Origin: Enoplosus armatus
Taxonomy: Eukaryota; Chordata; Actinopteri; Centrarchiformes; Enoplosidae
NCBI RefSeq assembly: GCF_043641665.1
Contig: NC_092198.1
Coordinates: forward strand, 14,935,001-14,999,000
DNA: 64,000 nucleotides
Direction of reading: 5' to 3'
Part shown: piece by piece, positions 53,129 to 64,000 of the stretch
How positions within the stretch are numbered: position 1 is the first letter of the stretch
Layout: the number at the start of each line of letters is the position of its first letter
Notes under the pieces: generated by a model
Seen by the model: only the letters and a program-made list of their open reading frames with translations
The model's database searches: none
Told to the model about the DNA's origin: nothing
Translations under genes and position numbers: made by a program

Positions 53129-55201
53129 GGCTGCGGAAACTTGTGCCCATGACTGACCCGCAGCCTGACTGGAAAGCCGTCTCTTAAGAAAGATCTATTT
53201 TTTGGAAGGCTGAGAGGTAAATGAAGAATAATCGGTGTCCATGCTCCGAATATTCCTCTTCGTCCCACTTGATGCCACTTGTTGCCTGTAATTTCATTTC
53301 AAGCGATGTCTTTAAAAGAGTGATAACGCGATAAACAGCGAGATATTTAAATCCCTGATAATGTGATTTTAAAGCTTGATTGTTCTCTGGCTGTACTGCT
53401 ACTTTGCTCTTCCAGACAAATTAATAAACAGCGCCTGTCTGACTTTATGTGACTGAGTGCGCGCGTTTCTGTACAACTGTAAAAACCTTTCATTTGTGTA
53501 ATTAATCATGAATGAATTCAGGGGTTCTAAATTAAATTGCGGAGTATTTTCCTCGTGGTACAATACATTTTTCTTGAGCTTTAATGTTTTAAATTAAATT
53601 GGAATTGCTGTCTTTTTTTCCTTAAACCTTTGCAATTATGTTAGGCCTCATAATGAATTCAAATTAAATCACACTTAGATTTTAATATCGGCCTAAAGTG
53701 GACTACAATTCTGTTTTAAAAGATGGAGGCATTTCTGTTAAATTCACATGTGCCTGTGTGTTTCTTTCAGTATTGTTGGACATTTCCAAACATGCGTTAT
53801 TCGTGTCCAACTGTTGCTTCTGTTCTCTTTTCTCCTCAGGTGCTCACGTTGTTATAGATGAGCAATATGTTTTAAATTAGAATAAAAACAAGACACACTC
53901 CATCTACTGTCATTCAAGTTCATACCCACGGTGTGGGTGGTCAGCGGGGACATTTCCTGAACTCAGCAAAACTTAATTTCCAGTTCTTTTAGCAGGTTTT
54001 CGCCTTGATGGTGATTACGTTAATAGAATATGCCATATATCTTCAAGCAATTACTGCGCACAATGGAGACGAATTGGACCCCCACAGCGGGAAGTTAAAT
54101 ACATTTCCCCCCTTCACAACAAAATTTGTTCGCAATTTTATTTAATTGACTCTCAGCAATCTACAGTTTTTATATTTGTTTGAGCTCATCTTGCGCATTT
54201 TTCGTTCATCTTTAATTTAAGAACGCTTAAAACTTTTACTTCGGGAGGGCGCAAATGAACTTGACTTGCTGAACTTTGGTTTATTAAATATCTGTTCATC
54301 ACTAAGCGTCTCCAGTGAGTAGTTAGTAATGTAGTAACATTTTAATTAGTAAAAAAAAACATCTAGATTTCTACCTGGCCTACAGACAACTACGAATGGG
54401 GATATAACTTATCAAACAGCAGGTTGAATTTTTAAAATGACTCCCGCGATGAGGAGATGACTTTCAACAGGCCAACGCTTTCTTATGCGGAAACTCTCCC
54501 CAGACATAAATGCTACATATAAAAGTTGCTCCTCTCCATCTTATAGCAATTACACGGCTGTGGCCAACAGTTAAATAGCCTCCATGGCCTTCTGATTCTT
54601 AATAATCTGGCAATTGAAGCCCTATAACTCTCTCCTGGAGTCATTGTTTTCGCTGCTGAGTGGTTATTCCCATGCTACCCTTTTTGACGGGTCACTGGTG
54701 AATCAATGAGCAGGTGGCAAAACGTCAGTGTAATTACATAGACGGCTTTTCCCTCCAGAATAATAAAAAAAAGACTCCCTCATATGCATACAAATATACT
54801 TCTATAGATTTGAATACAAAATCTTCACACAAAAAAAAAATCATTTTTTTTCATCTACACCGGGGTCGATTTACATACACTTCATTTGAGTTGGTGAAAC
54901 GAGTTGGTGCGCATTATTCTCATGGTGCAGTGTCACTCCCTAATCCTGGGGCCTATAGACCTGCGGGATAAAGCAGCTGTCGAGTCCCATTATGAGGGGG
55001 AGTTGGCAGCTTGTCGAGATCCAGGCAGTCAGACGAGGTTCAATGGGGGAAAATCATTAAGTTAACACTTTCCCCTAATGTCTCCATTGTGCGCCCTCAG
55101 GCTATTGTCTTAGAGAGCTCAGATATGACGCTTCCCACCGGACTTTATTCTTGAAATGTGCGCAGTGAATTCCCATGGTCGGACAAGGTGCGGGTCGGTG
55201 T

Positions 55202-55234
<33 letters not shown>

Positions 55235-58200
55235 TGTGGGGTTGTCGGACAAAAACAAGTAATTTGTAGGACGATTAGTCCATAGACTCAACAGAGTACA
55301 TTTTTGGCATTTACTGTATGTCCAAGATGCCAATTCAAGCAGCTAACCTGAAACTCACTTCATCGAAGTACAGAGCTGCAAAACTCCTTAAAAAAAAAAA
55401 AAAGCAGTAAAGCAGCGATTTCAAGTTTTGTCTCAACATTCATCTTTTAACTCATGCAGATCTTCAACATTCATGATACGCAATAGTCACAATTTGCCAT
55501 GACATTTCATTCTTTTAACATTGAGCCGAATGATGCTCGATATTTCAGTGGATGTTATCTAATTGAAATCTGGGCCTTCCTCAGGTCGGATTCTGGACAT
55601 CCCATGCAAAGTGTGCGGCGACCGCAGCTCAGGGAAACACTATGGTGTCTACGCCTGTGACGGCTGCTCGGGATTCTTCAAGAGGAGCATCCGCAGAAAC
55701 AGGACCTACGTCTGTAAATCTGGCTCTCAGGTGAGGCCCCCTCCTTATTTCTTATATATTCTCATTTAAGTCCTATAGGCTCGTGTTACCCTCCTTTTTC
55801 TACACAGGCCTGAATTGGCTGTGGCAAAGGGGCAACTTCTAGTACATTTTTGCATAGTTTTTGTGGAGAATCAAGCAAATTGGGGAAATGTAATGGGGGT
55901 CCGTCACGTTCACGAAATAATATATTATTAGTAAGCTATACTGCATTTGTCCAATAGATCTGTAACAGGATTTAAGTGACAGGACGTCCCTGGTCCTCAT
56001 CCCAAAACCATTCGTTTACGCACTGAATGCGCATTTTACGCGCAGATTCTGTTTGCTTCTCCCTCCTGGCGCCGTGTTGATGAGCCTAATTGTGTCATGC
56101 CTCTACCATTAAGTATTGGGCTAAACACGGCGCTGCTATAATATACCACGTGTAATCCAATCTAATGTGATGAGTCGAAGGCGAGGATTTAGGCAGCAGA
56201 GGGCGGGATAGAGTACTTATCCTCCGGGACGAGGCCGCGCCGGAGCCGCCGGGGAGCAGGTCGATGACTACACGATAATAGCCCGATCTTTCACCTGGAG
56301 ACTGGCCTCCCGGGAGGATAATAGCAGGACCATAGCCGAGAGAAATCCAGCTGAAGGCTCTCTCTCTCTCTCTCTCTCTCTGTGTGCAGGGTGGATGTCC
56401 CGTCGACAAAACTCACAGAAACCAGTGCCGAGCGTGCCGCTTGAAAAAGTGTCTGGAAGTGAACATGAATAAAGACGGTAACCGGGCTTAATTGAATTAT
56501 CACTTTGGCCATATGCACGCCATGTATTGGCGTTTGGGTCCCAGGTGGGCAACTCGGATGGAAAAGTGCATTAAGGCTCAAAATAAGTCCCAGCTTGATA
56601 ATTACTTACTCTTATTTTAAAGGGCATAATATTTATACTTATTAATAGATTATAGCTCATTATAGCCAATTATTTCTTCTTTCGCACAAACTAAATTTGC
56701 ACTTTGAGTCCTTAATTTTAGGAACAGTTCCGTTCAATAAAACAAACTGGTGGGCTACCTGCAGTCACTGGAGGGGGGGGGGGGGGGGCAATAAACAAAT
56801 GAGACAAATACGCCGTTCACTCCTGCAGAGATCATTCCTTTACTTTGTGTCCCCGCTGTCCCGTTTCACAGCTGTTCAGCACGAGAGGGGCCCCCGGACG
56901 TCCACCATCCGCAAACAGGTCGCCCTATATTTCCGGGGCCACAAAGAGGTGAACGGGTCGTCGACCCATTTCCCGGGATCCTCTCTGCCCGGCCCTCCCT
57001 TCTTCACCACGGTCACGCAACTGGAGCCGCACAACCTGGACATGAGCACAGTAGCCACCACGCCGGAAAGACAAGCCATCGTGGGTCTGGCACAGCCCAC
57101 CCCGAAGGTATATTTTGGGATGTCTTTTAATTCTTTTTTTTTTTTTTTAATGATTTCTTTACCTCTCAGGATTGAATAGTTTTAAGTTCTATTTGGCTTG
57201 TAAGCAGTTTTCCAGTACACTTTCTTTAGAGTTTTTAACAGGCATTTTAAGTCATTTTAAAATCTAGAATTATCAGAAAATACAATTCCTTTAATAGTTT
57301 ATGACATTCCGTGGATATTTGTATTATGGCCTTCCCAAATGTTATTATAGGATTACAGTTTTTTCAGGGTCAGAAGTTGAAATTCTTGTCCTGATTTAGC
57401 AGCTTATAATCTGCCTATTAGATTTCTCACTGTAAATCCACCACAAGCAACACTAATAATTATAAAACCAGGTGCTGGGGCTTGGAATTTGACCTTTGTT
57501 GTTCACCATTCTCTGCACTGTGTTTCATTGTAACATAAACTGATTCGTGATGGCGATGATCTCTTTCACTTCCTCCAGTATCCCCATGAAGTCAGCGGCA
57601 CCCCCATGTACCTCTACGAGGTGGCGACGGAGTCTGTGTGTGAGTCAGCGGCGCGCCTCCTTTTCATGAGCATCAAGTGGGCCAAAAGTGTTCCCGCGTT
57701 CTCCACCCTCCCCTTATCTGACCAGGTACTTGGATGGATGGGCTGAGGGAGAAGTTTAGAGGAGAGTTTTCAACAAGGAGTCCAAATATGATCCTGATGG
57801 GGCCTTTTCAACCTGAAGAGCAGTCAAGGAAAACTGTCAGGAGACGATTTGGCCTATAACTGACATTAGATATTTTACTATTCAGTTTAAAAGATGATGT
57901 TAGAAGCTGGGACTTTCACGAGCTTACCAAATGAACTCCCCAGAGCGCATTATGGAAAAAAAAATCTATCATGTTTTATGCAGGAGTTACTATTGCACTG
58001 GTACTTAATAAGATTCAAAAAGGGTTAAAATAGAATAAATCATTGCTGCATTGTGATATAGTTTGTTTAGGTTTAACACTGAAACAATTCCTCTTTGCAG
58101 CTGATTCTGTTGGAGGATGCTTGGAGGGAATTGTTTGTTCTGGGCATCGCGCAGTGGGCCATTCCTGTGGACTCCACTACTCTTCTTGCTGTTTCTGGTA

Positions 58201-59242
58201 TGTACAAGGCACGACAGCTTATCTGAACACGGGCCACTGACAGGCCTCATGTAAATGTGTTAGCACAGTCAGTGACTGCACACTGCTGTAGTGTTATCCT
58301 GCATAATGACAATTTCTCCATATTTCTTCACAGGAATGAACACCGACAACACAGAGTCTCAGCGGATGAATAAGGTCATGTCTGAGATACAAGCACTTCA
58401 AGAGGTGGTCACCAGATTCAGACAGATGCGTCTTGATGCGACAGAGTTTGCCTGTTTGAAATGCATCGTGACATTCAAAGCTGGTGAGTGCTGTTTTCTC
58501 AATGAGTGTTTTACAGTATTCTCATTTAACTGAACAAGGGCTCAAAGTCTTTTACTGGAAACCATTATTTGAAGCTTCTCTGCTGCCTAAACCCAATTCT
58601 GGACAGGGGGAATAAAAGCAAAATGTTATTTTAGTATGTCATTATTTATGTATTACACCACCCTCATCAATAGTTAAAATCCTGCCTCCGTCTTACAGTT
58701 CCTACGCACGGCAGCACTGAGTTAAGAAGTTTCCGCAACGCCAGCGCCATCGCCGCACTACAAGACGAGGCGCAGCTCACTCTCAACAGTTACATACACA
58801 CCAGGTAAGATTCGGCTAAATCAGTCAGTCAGTCTATCTTAAGCTCACGCATGTTTCACGCCCGTGTTGCATCGTCTCCAGCCACATTCATTATTAAGTT
58901 AATGAGGCAATAAGCCACTGTAGTCTCCTGTAATTGTGCACAGGTGCGACGGTTGAACCTCATTGTTCATTAGCAGCTCTTTGTCACAGGTGTGCGTTAA
59001 TTGGATAGGCTGTGTCAGACAGTCTGCACACAGAGCTGGAGAGAGGGGCTGTTTTTGACCCCCCAGTGATGTGTTTCAGGTACCCGACTCAGCCCTGTCG
59101 CTTCGGGAAGCTGCTCCTGCTCCTGCCGGCGCTCCGCTCCGTCAACCCGTCCACCATAGAGGAGGTGTTCTTCAAGAAGACCATCGGCAACGTGCCCATC
59201 ACCAGGCTCCTCTCCGACATGTACAAGTCTAGCGATATATGA
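52728..59242 (+). CDS. nr2e1: Nuclear receptor NR2E1 (tailless/TLX)
   Basis: Orphan nuclear receptor of neural and retinal progenitors, mainly a transcriptional repressor. Exons: 52728-52752 (or to 52785), 55585-55730, 56390-56477, 56872-57107, 57579-57725, 58101-58197, 58334-58483, 58699-58804, 59080-59242. The short donor gives 1158 nt, 385 residues, equal to the human length as I recall it. DNA-binding domain, residues about 14-90: [20 protein letters not shown] opens the first zinc finger, P-box [11 protein letters not shown] is typical of tailless receptors, and the second finger ends [14 protein letters not shown]. The ligand-binding domain covers the C-terminal half and ends [14 protein letters not shown] is doubled (52725 and 52728); the second matches the mammalian MSKPAGSTS start. 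AATAAA at 60,127-60,132 suggests a 0.9-kb 3' UTR. Confidence 0.98.
53078..53125. repeat. (CA)n microsatellite in nr2e1 intron 1
   Basis: About 24 CA units, 290 bp after the first-exon donor. Confidence 0.9.
54480..54680. promoter_or_regulatory. Candidate conserved element in nr2e1 intron 1
   Basis: Unique block with CCATGGCCTTCTGATTCTTA, AATAATCTGGCAATTG and CTGGAGTCATTGTTTTCGC (ATTGTT is SOX-like), amid AT-rich intron. The first intron is 2.8 kb, the longest in the gene. Confidence 0.3.
55206..55234. repeat. (GT)n microsatellite in nr2e1 intron 1
   Basis: About 14 GT units, 350 bp before exon 2. Confidence 0.9.
56358..56380. repeat. (CT)n forming the nr2e1 exon 3 pyrimidine tract
   Basis: About 11 CT units directly precede TGTGTGCAG, the exon 3 acceptor, so the microsatellite itself is the polypyrimidine tract for the exon that encodes the second zinc finger. 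Confidence 0.9.
56772..56788. repeat. Poly(G) run in nr2e1 intron 3
   Basis: Uninterrupted run of about 17 G between exons 3 and 4; its length is likely to be variable and prone to sequencing error. Confidence 0.8.
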
Positions 59243-60126
59243 ATTCTCGCCATCTGTCCAGGCGCATGGAAAAGACTCGAGCTGAAGGTCCAGAGACCCA
59301 CCCAGCAGTCGACAGAATGTCAAACCATAGCAGGTGTAACCATGGGTTGAATTTTTGCTGAGCACAAAATCTCTTTAGGCTGTCTTAAAATAGCCTACTT
59401 AGGCCTAGGCTCCATTGAAACAAAGACTGCAACACAGCTGGAGTTCACCAAGTAGCCTGTTAACAGTCGCTCTAGTTAAGGATTAGCATGTAACTTTCAT
59501 TATAGAATTACCTGTATGATACTGAAATACTGCAATCTCTGGTGTGGGCACAGACAGCCTGCCGTGTTTAAATGTCGCCGAAAGACTCTGTAGAGCACCT
59601 GCCAAGTATGTCTGACAAAGAAATGTTATATATTTAGAAGTTTTTTCGAGTGTCTGTGAGACCAATGAGCTTGACGACCAATTCAGTCTTTTATTGCTGT
59701 GTTCAACCCCAATGGAGGAAACCAAAAAAAAAAAAGATGACACATGCGCAAGGGGGGATGTGCATCGCTGTCCCTCGATCCGGTGCTGAAACCAAACGCA
59801 CGGGGCGACGAAGAAGAGGTGCCAACTCTATGAAGAATTTGGGGGGTGGGGAAAGACTTTTAAAAGGATATGCTTGCATTGCCTCCTGACTGTAAAACTA
59901 CATTCATCTGAAGATAGTGTTTGTATTTAAGTGGTTACTGTCCTGTTTGTGTCAGTGTGTCCTGTTTGAGGCGCAGCATTAAAAATGTTTAGGTCGACTT
60001 TGTGAAGTTAGACACTAACACTGGATAAAATAATATTCAGCACTTGGAAATGTTTTTGTGGGCTGTGATGTTTTTATTCTGCTGTAAATATTTGGAGTTA
60101 TGACTATTTAGAGTTGTAACCAAGAG

Positions 60127-60132
60127 AATAAA
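60127..60132 (+). other. Poly(A) signal of nr2e1
   Basis: First plus-strand AATAAA found after the nr2e1 stop, 885 bp downstream. Confidence 0.6.
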
Positions 60133-60287
60133 CAGACACTGAATTAAATGGTTTTCAAATAACCTAGATATAAAACTAGCAGCTGCAGTTTTGAAACTTG
60201 TTTATACTACACATCATTGCAAACAATGGTGATGCTCTTCTCAGATCTAATTTTATCTTTGTAAAATACAATTTAAAAAGATTTCAG

Positions 60288-60960
60288 AGTAACACTTTAT
60301 AATAAGGGTACAAAACACACGCTTAAGTAATTAATAACTACAGTAAGACTCGTCATTTATGATATGATGATATATCATGAATTCCTGTCATAGGATTGGA
60401 TCGTTTTATGGGTTATCACTTAATGTTTGCTCAATTAAGATTAGTAGACACATTTATTTATATGCCATCGCATTAGCTGGAATCCAGTTACATTTAAAAC
60501 ATTTAAAAGCTTTAGGGTGCCACACAAGTTTTAAAAGCCATTATAATGGACAGACATGTTTAAGCTAACAGGAGCGTATTTAGATGTTTATCATTACTTC
60601 ACACATGCGATCATTTCACGTGTCAAGTAAACTCATTTTGTGATTTACAAATGATTAGCTAATGCTAAATATGTATGTATGAGTAAAAAGAAGCACTGTT
60701 CTGCTTTCAGAGAGGATGATCAGAGGCATAGATCCGTAACGCCATTTTTTATGTAACTGGATTCAAAGTCATTTAGTGGCATATAAATTAATGCATGTGC
60801 CAACTGTGAATTAACAATCATGTATTAATGGTCTATTAAGTGTTAACAAATCACATGAACTTGTGACTTGATCATCACGATATATCCTGCATTAAATGAT
60901 CAATCATAAATTAGTTATGCATTACTTTTGCGTTTTACGCCCTTATTATAAAGTGCTACT
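60288..60960. mobile_element. MITE with AGTAACACTTTATAATAAGGG ends
   Basis: AGTAACACTTTATAATAAGG at the left, and the complement AGTAGCACTTTATAATAAGG at the right, enclose 673 bp of AT-rich non-coding sequence. It separates the nr2e1 and snx3 3' ends. Confidence 0.7.
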
Positions 60961-61232
60961 GACTTCCCTTTAGAGGTTCCTTATTCTATTCTAAATAAAG
61001 ACTCAGGACTGTTTTTAATTGTAATAAACTCTCTGATTAGCCATCGGCCTAAACTTTTTTTGTAATTAAGATGACAGATTATGTATTTATTGAATAATAA
61101 ATATAACAATAAATGTAGGATATCTGTAATGGTTGTGGCAGCTTGCAGTAGTTGACTATTCAATGTGGAGTGTTAGACAGGTCAAGAGTCCAAATCAACA
61201 AATGTAATTATGCGTGGAGACATTTCACCTAT

Positions 61233-61238
61233 TTTATT
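61233..61238 (-). other. Possible snx3 poly(A) signal
   Basis: TTTATT on the plus strand is AATAAA on the snx3 strand, about 780 nt past the snx3 stop. Confidence 0.45.
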
Positions 61239-61458
61239 GGAAAATTTTCAAAATAAACAAAAATGGCACAGCAGTATACAAATCTCAAAATGCATATAGC
61301 CAGTAGAAATACTGCAGTTCCCTCTGTGTAAATTACTTCTTTCTTGCTAGAAAATCATTGTGATAACTGGGCAGGTGCTGGTTGACACACACACACGTGC
61401 TTCCTTTTGAAGACAGGATCAACTAAGTGTGATTTGTAAGTCAAGGCCCATCAAATAT

Positions 61459-61548
61459 ACGTGCGTGTGTGTGTGTGTGCGTGTGTGTGTGTGGGTGCGT
61501 GTGTGTGTATGTATAGTTGCTAGTTATGGTGAGCAACATGCCAGTATT

Positions 61549-61590
<42 letters not shown>
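61459..61590. repeat. (GT)n and (AT)n microsatellites
   Basis: Impure (GT)n at 61,459-61,510 and about 20 AT units at 61,551-61,590, in the predicted snx3 3' UTR. Confidence 0.85.
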
Positions 61591-61595
<5 letters not shown>

Positions 61596-62014
61596 GAAAC
61601 GCTGTGGTGCTTTACAAGAGCTTTGCATACATAGAACGCTCATTCAATGTTACTATATAAATGAATATATTCAAGACATAATAGCTAAATGATAAATACA
61701 TAATATATCCATGTTAGTGGCATTTCCAGACATGAAGAGAAATTACTATAAATTACTTTCAACCACAGTTATGTGTCGAACATTCTTGACTCCAATTAGA
61801 AGGTGAAAACAAACACCGATCAGGGTCACTAATTAAACTAAAAGAGGCAGTGAACAATATTACTTTTGGGGGGGGCGCGGAGGAGGGGAGGTTGTCATTG
61901 AATGTTTATTGTCTGAGAGAAACCTGGAGTAGTGAAGAGAGCTTTGGGTTGTCGGGGCCAAGCCAGACTGAGCAGGGCCGAGCCAGACCAGGCCAAGCAG
62001 AGCCACCTTTTCTT

Positions 62015-62120
62015 TCAGGCTTGTCTGATTTTGGAGGGGGTGTAGCTCTTGTCCACAGACTCGTCCTGTAGAAACATGTGCAGGCATCGTTCGTTCTGAG
62101 CTAGAGGGTGACCTGCCACT
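62015..62120 (-). CDS. snx3: Sorting nexin 3, last coding exon only
   Basis: SNX3 is a small PX-domain protein that binds PI3P on early endosomes and works with retromer. This exon starts after GTGTTTCAG with one base completing a codon, then VAGHPLAQNERCLHMFLQDE, SVDKSYTPSKIRQA and a TGA stop. It matches the human C-terminus almost residue for residue (human has II for SV, H for Q). The PX-domain exons would lie at higher coordinates; I searched to 64,000 and did not find them, so they are beyond the window. The gene is convergent with nr2e1, as in mammals. Confidence 0.93.
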
Positions 62121-63049
62121 CTGAAACACAGAAGAGCAGAACACAAGGCTGGATGACGTGGAGAGAATAGAGGCATGAACGTACCTTCGTTGACACAAGG
62201 ACACACGTGGACGGACAGAATGGGCAGAGATTGACGGGAGTGTTGGACTAACTTTAAGGTGAGAAGTCAGGGAAAAATTTTGCATGAATGACCAAATCAG
62301 AAAAATCAAATTTAGGGCCTTTGTAAAGTGCTGGAAGTAAGGCAAGAGTTCAATTAGCATTTCCAGTGTTTAAAGCAACATCATATAACTATTCTACCTT
62401 AATGGCTTCAAAATCATTTAGATGGTACACTGATTTTCACTGCTGAACGCCTGTTCCTGCACTATGAAACTAGGTTGAGCGGGGGAGAAGTGAGAAGTGA
62501 GAGTGACCGAGCAAGAGGCCGGACAAGAGTAAATGTCAGGCTGGTTTTTAGTCGTGGGGAGAGCTTCGCAAAAAAGTTGGACTGGTAAGAAATATTAGCT
62601 GGCTTGCTATGTCTTGTGTTGTTGCACTTGCTTGATGCTTTGCTGTGTTAGCAAAGTTGTCAACGCGCTAGTTTTTGATCATAAGCCAAGTCAGCCCACC
62701 AAATCCAAATCCTTCAGCTTATCAACAAATGCACATGTACAGCAGTCCATGAGGATGAATTGCACTACGAAAACTGTGGGGGCGCCAAGTCGCAAATACC
62801 AATTCTTGCATAATGTTGTGAATCTGTTTGAGTTGCCACCTCTGGAAGTGTGTTTAAACACTGGGGATTTGAAAAAAACTCAATAAATGAACATACTTAA
62901 GTGTTTTATATTAACAAGGATAGGATACAATACTTGTGTCAATTAACCTGCGACTCCACCCGCCAGTTAATGTTTTTCCAAAGATTTAAGAGTTGTTTGT
63001 ATTTCCTGAGGTGTTCCTGCTACACCAACATCTACAATTAAGTTTTATT
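62121..63049 (-). other. Presumed snx3 intron
   Basis: No further exon seen. A plus-strand open frame at 62,614-62,886 has no recognisable similarity or clear splice signals. Confidence 0.5.
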
Positions 63050-63410
63050 TTTTTCCCCATTTCCTTTGTGCAAAGCATTGTGGGAGAATAGTGTACACTC
63101 AAAAATTACAGGGTTTGCGGCATCCTGTTAGGTTAGTGGTCTAAAGTGCCGACCATGACCTGCAACGCCCCCTGTTGGCGTCCAGCTGGGGACCTTTATC
63201 GCATGTCATCTGTCTCCTCTCACTTCCTGTCATCTCTCCACTGTCTCTATAATAAAAGGCACGAACTGTTAAATGAAAAATATCTTTTTTTTTTCAGTAT
63301 GCATACTGATTTGTTTTGAGTATACTTTATTTTGTCACTTTTACAGTGTGACGACACAACAAACTCAAAACCTGCTTGGAGTTAGGGTATAGTATGGGTT
63401 TTTAACAATT
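63050..63410. mobile_element. Second copy of the 2.4-kb MITE, broken by a SINE-like piece
   Basis: GCATTGTGGGAGAATAGTGTACAC and GAGTATACTTTATTTTGTCACTTT match 2,635-2,740 in the same order. The inner segment 63,115-63,265 is foreign: GGTTAGTGGTCTAAAGTGCC resembles the A-box region of tRNA-Leu, followed by GCCCCCTGTTGGCGTCC and CTATAATAAAAGGCA. Confidence 0.6.
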
Positions 63411-64000
63411 ATCAGTAATCAATATGCCATTAATAAATCTAGTCAATGGTGATAAAGATAAAACTCTGCCTGCATGATGGTCTGTGTCGTGCGTCACTAA
63501 TGAAGATTATTACTGACATCTTGAAAACTTTGACCACATATACTGACCAGCAGCACAGGGACAATTGTAGATGTCACATACGGCGATCAGCCACATAATT
63601 ACTGTGCATTTAATATAACTTTTACACACATTGGTTTATGGATGTGGATGCGTGGTTGTGGTCACACCCTCTTATTCTTTTATAGTAGCACTAATAATGA
63701 TTTCTCTCCTCTCCAAGCCGTAAAAAAGGAAGAAGTGACAATTAAAATTTGTGGAGGGGAAAAGACTCATCAACCCAGACTAAAAGATACAGAAGAGCCT
63801 TCTGCAAGAGCTTCAACAACCGATTAGTAAAAGATTTTTGACAACTACTGTGTGAAATCACAGTTAGTGGGAGAAGGTGGGGAAGTTTAAAAGGATATGA
63901 GTTATAGTATATGAGGTTTTTCTCTGGGCTTTGGTGAATGTGTTTTCCCCCCAACATCCATCTTTATGTCCTGGTATGATTTACTTAAATGAATCTGTAC

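Noticed and set aside
56697..57179. 160-codon plus-strand frame spanning nr2e1 exon 4
   Set aside because: It runs from intron 3 through exon 4 into intron 4; only 56,872-57,107 is exon.

Overview
This is nuclear DNA of a ray-finned fish, most likely a percomorph teleost. The evidence is intron-rich vertebrate genes with short introns, a conserved vertebrate gene order, many microsatellites, and dispersed repeats of kinds I recall from teleost genomes (a TACTCAAGTAC-rich hAT-like family, a TTAA-flanked MITE, a tRNA-Leu-like SINE piece). It contains no prokaryotic, viral, CRISPR or operon-like content. I annotated by hand: exon ends were chosen so that splice phases close, and were checked against family proteins recalled from memory. 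No alignment was run.

Layout. (1) 1-15,634, plus strand: the 3' half of otoferlin, a tail-anchored multi-C2 calcium sensor of hair-cell ribbon synapses. It has a duplicated interchangeable exon inside the last C2 domain, two possible acceptors for one exon, and three alternative last exons. (2) 16,139-23,430, minus strand: complete drc1, a nexin-dynein regulatory complex scaffold of motile cilia, in 15 coding exons with an RFX X-box upstream. It is tail-to-tail with otoferlin, and the two poly(A) signals are only 29 bp apart. (3) 23,431-30,906: a gene-poor, repeat-rich interval with one unexplained CpG-dense block at 28.7-29.1 kb. (4) 30,907-35,561, minus strand: complete ostm1, the beta subunit of the lysosomal ClC-7 exchanger, in 6 exons. 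Its promoter holds two E-boxes and a TCTCGCGAGA element. (5) 35,700-52,100: about 16 kb without a supported gene. It has stretches of unique-looking, AT-hexamer-rich sequence typical of conserved non-coding elements near a developmental regulator, interrupted by hAT copies and a GAT-rich tract. (6) 52,728-59,242, plus strand: complete nr2e1 (tailless/TLX), 9 exons, 385 residues by the short first-exon donor. (7) 62,015-62,120, minus strand: the last coding exon of snx3. Its upstream exons lie beyond the right edge.

From what I recall of human gene order, otof-drc1 matches a block on 2p23 and ostm1-nr2e1-snx3 matches a block on 6q21. The 23.4-30.9 kb interval is therefore where two human-separated neighbourhoods meet. 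The genes do not form one pathway: they serve hair-cell exocytosis, ciliary motility, lysosomal ion exchange, neural progenitor control and endosomal sorting. The strongest candidate for something under-described is the splicing architecture of otoferlin's 3' end.
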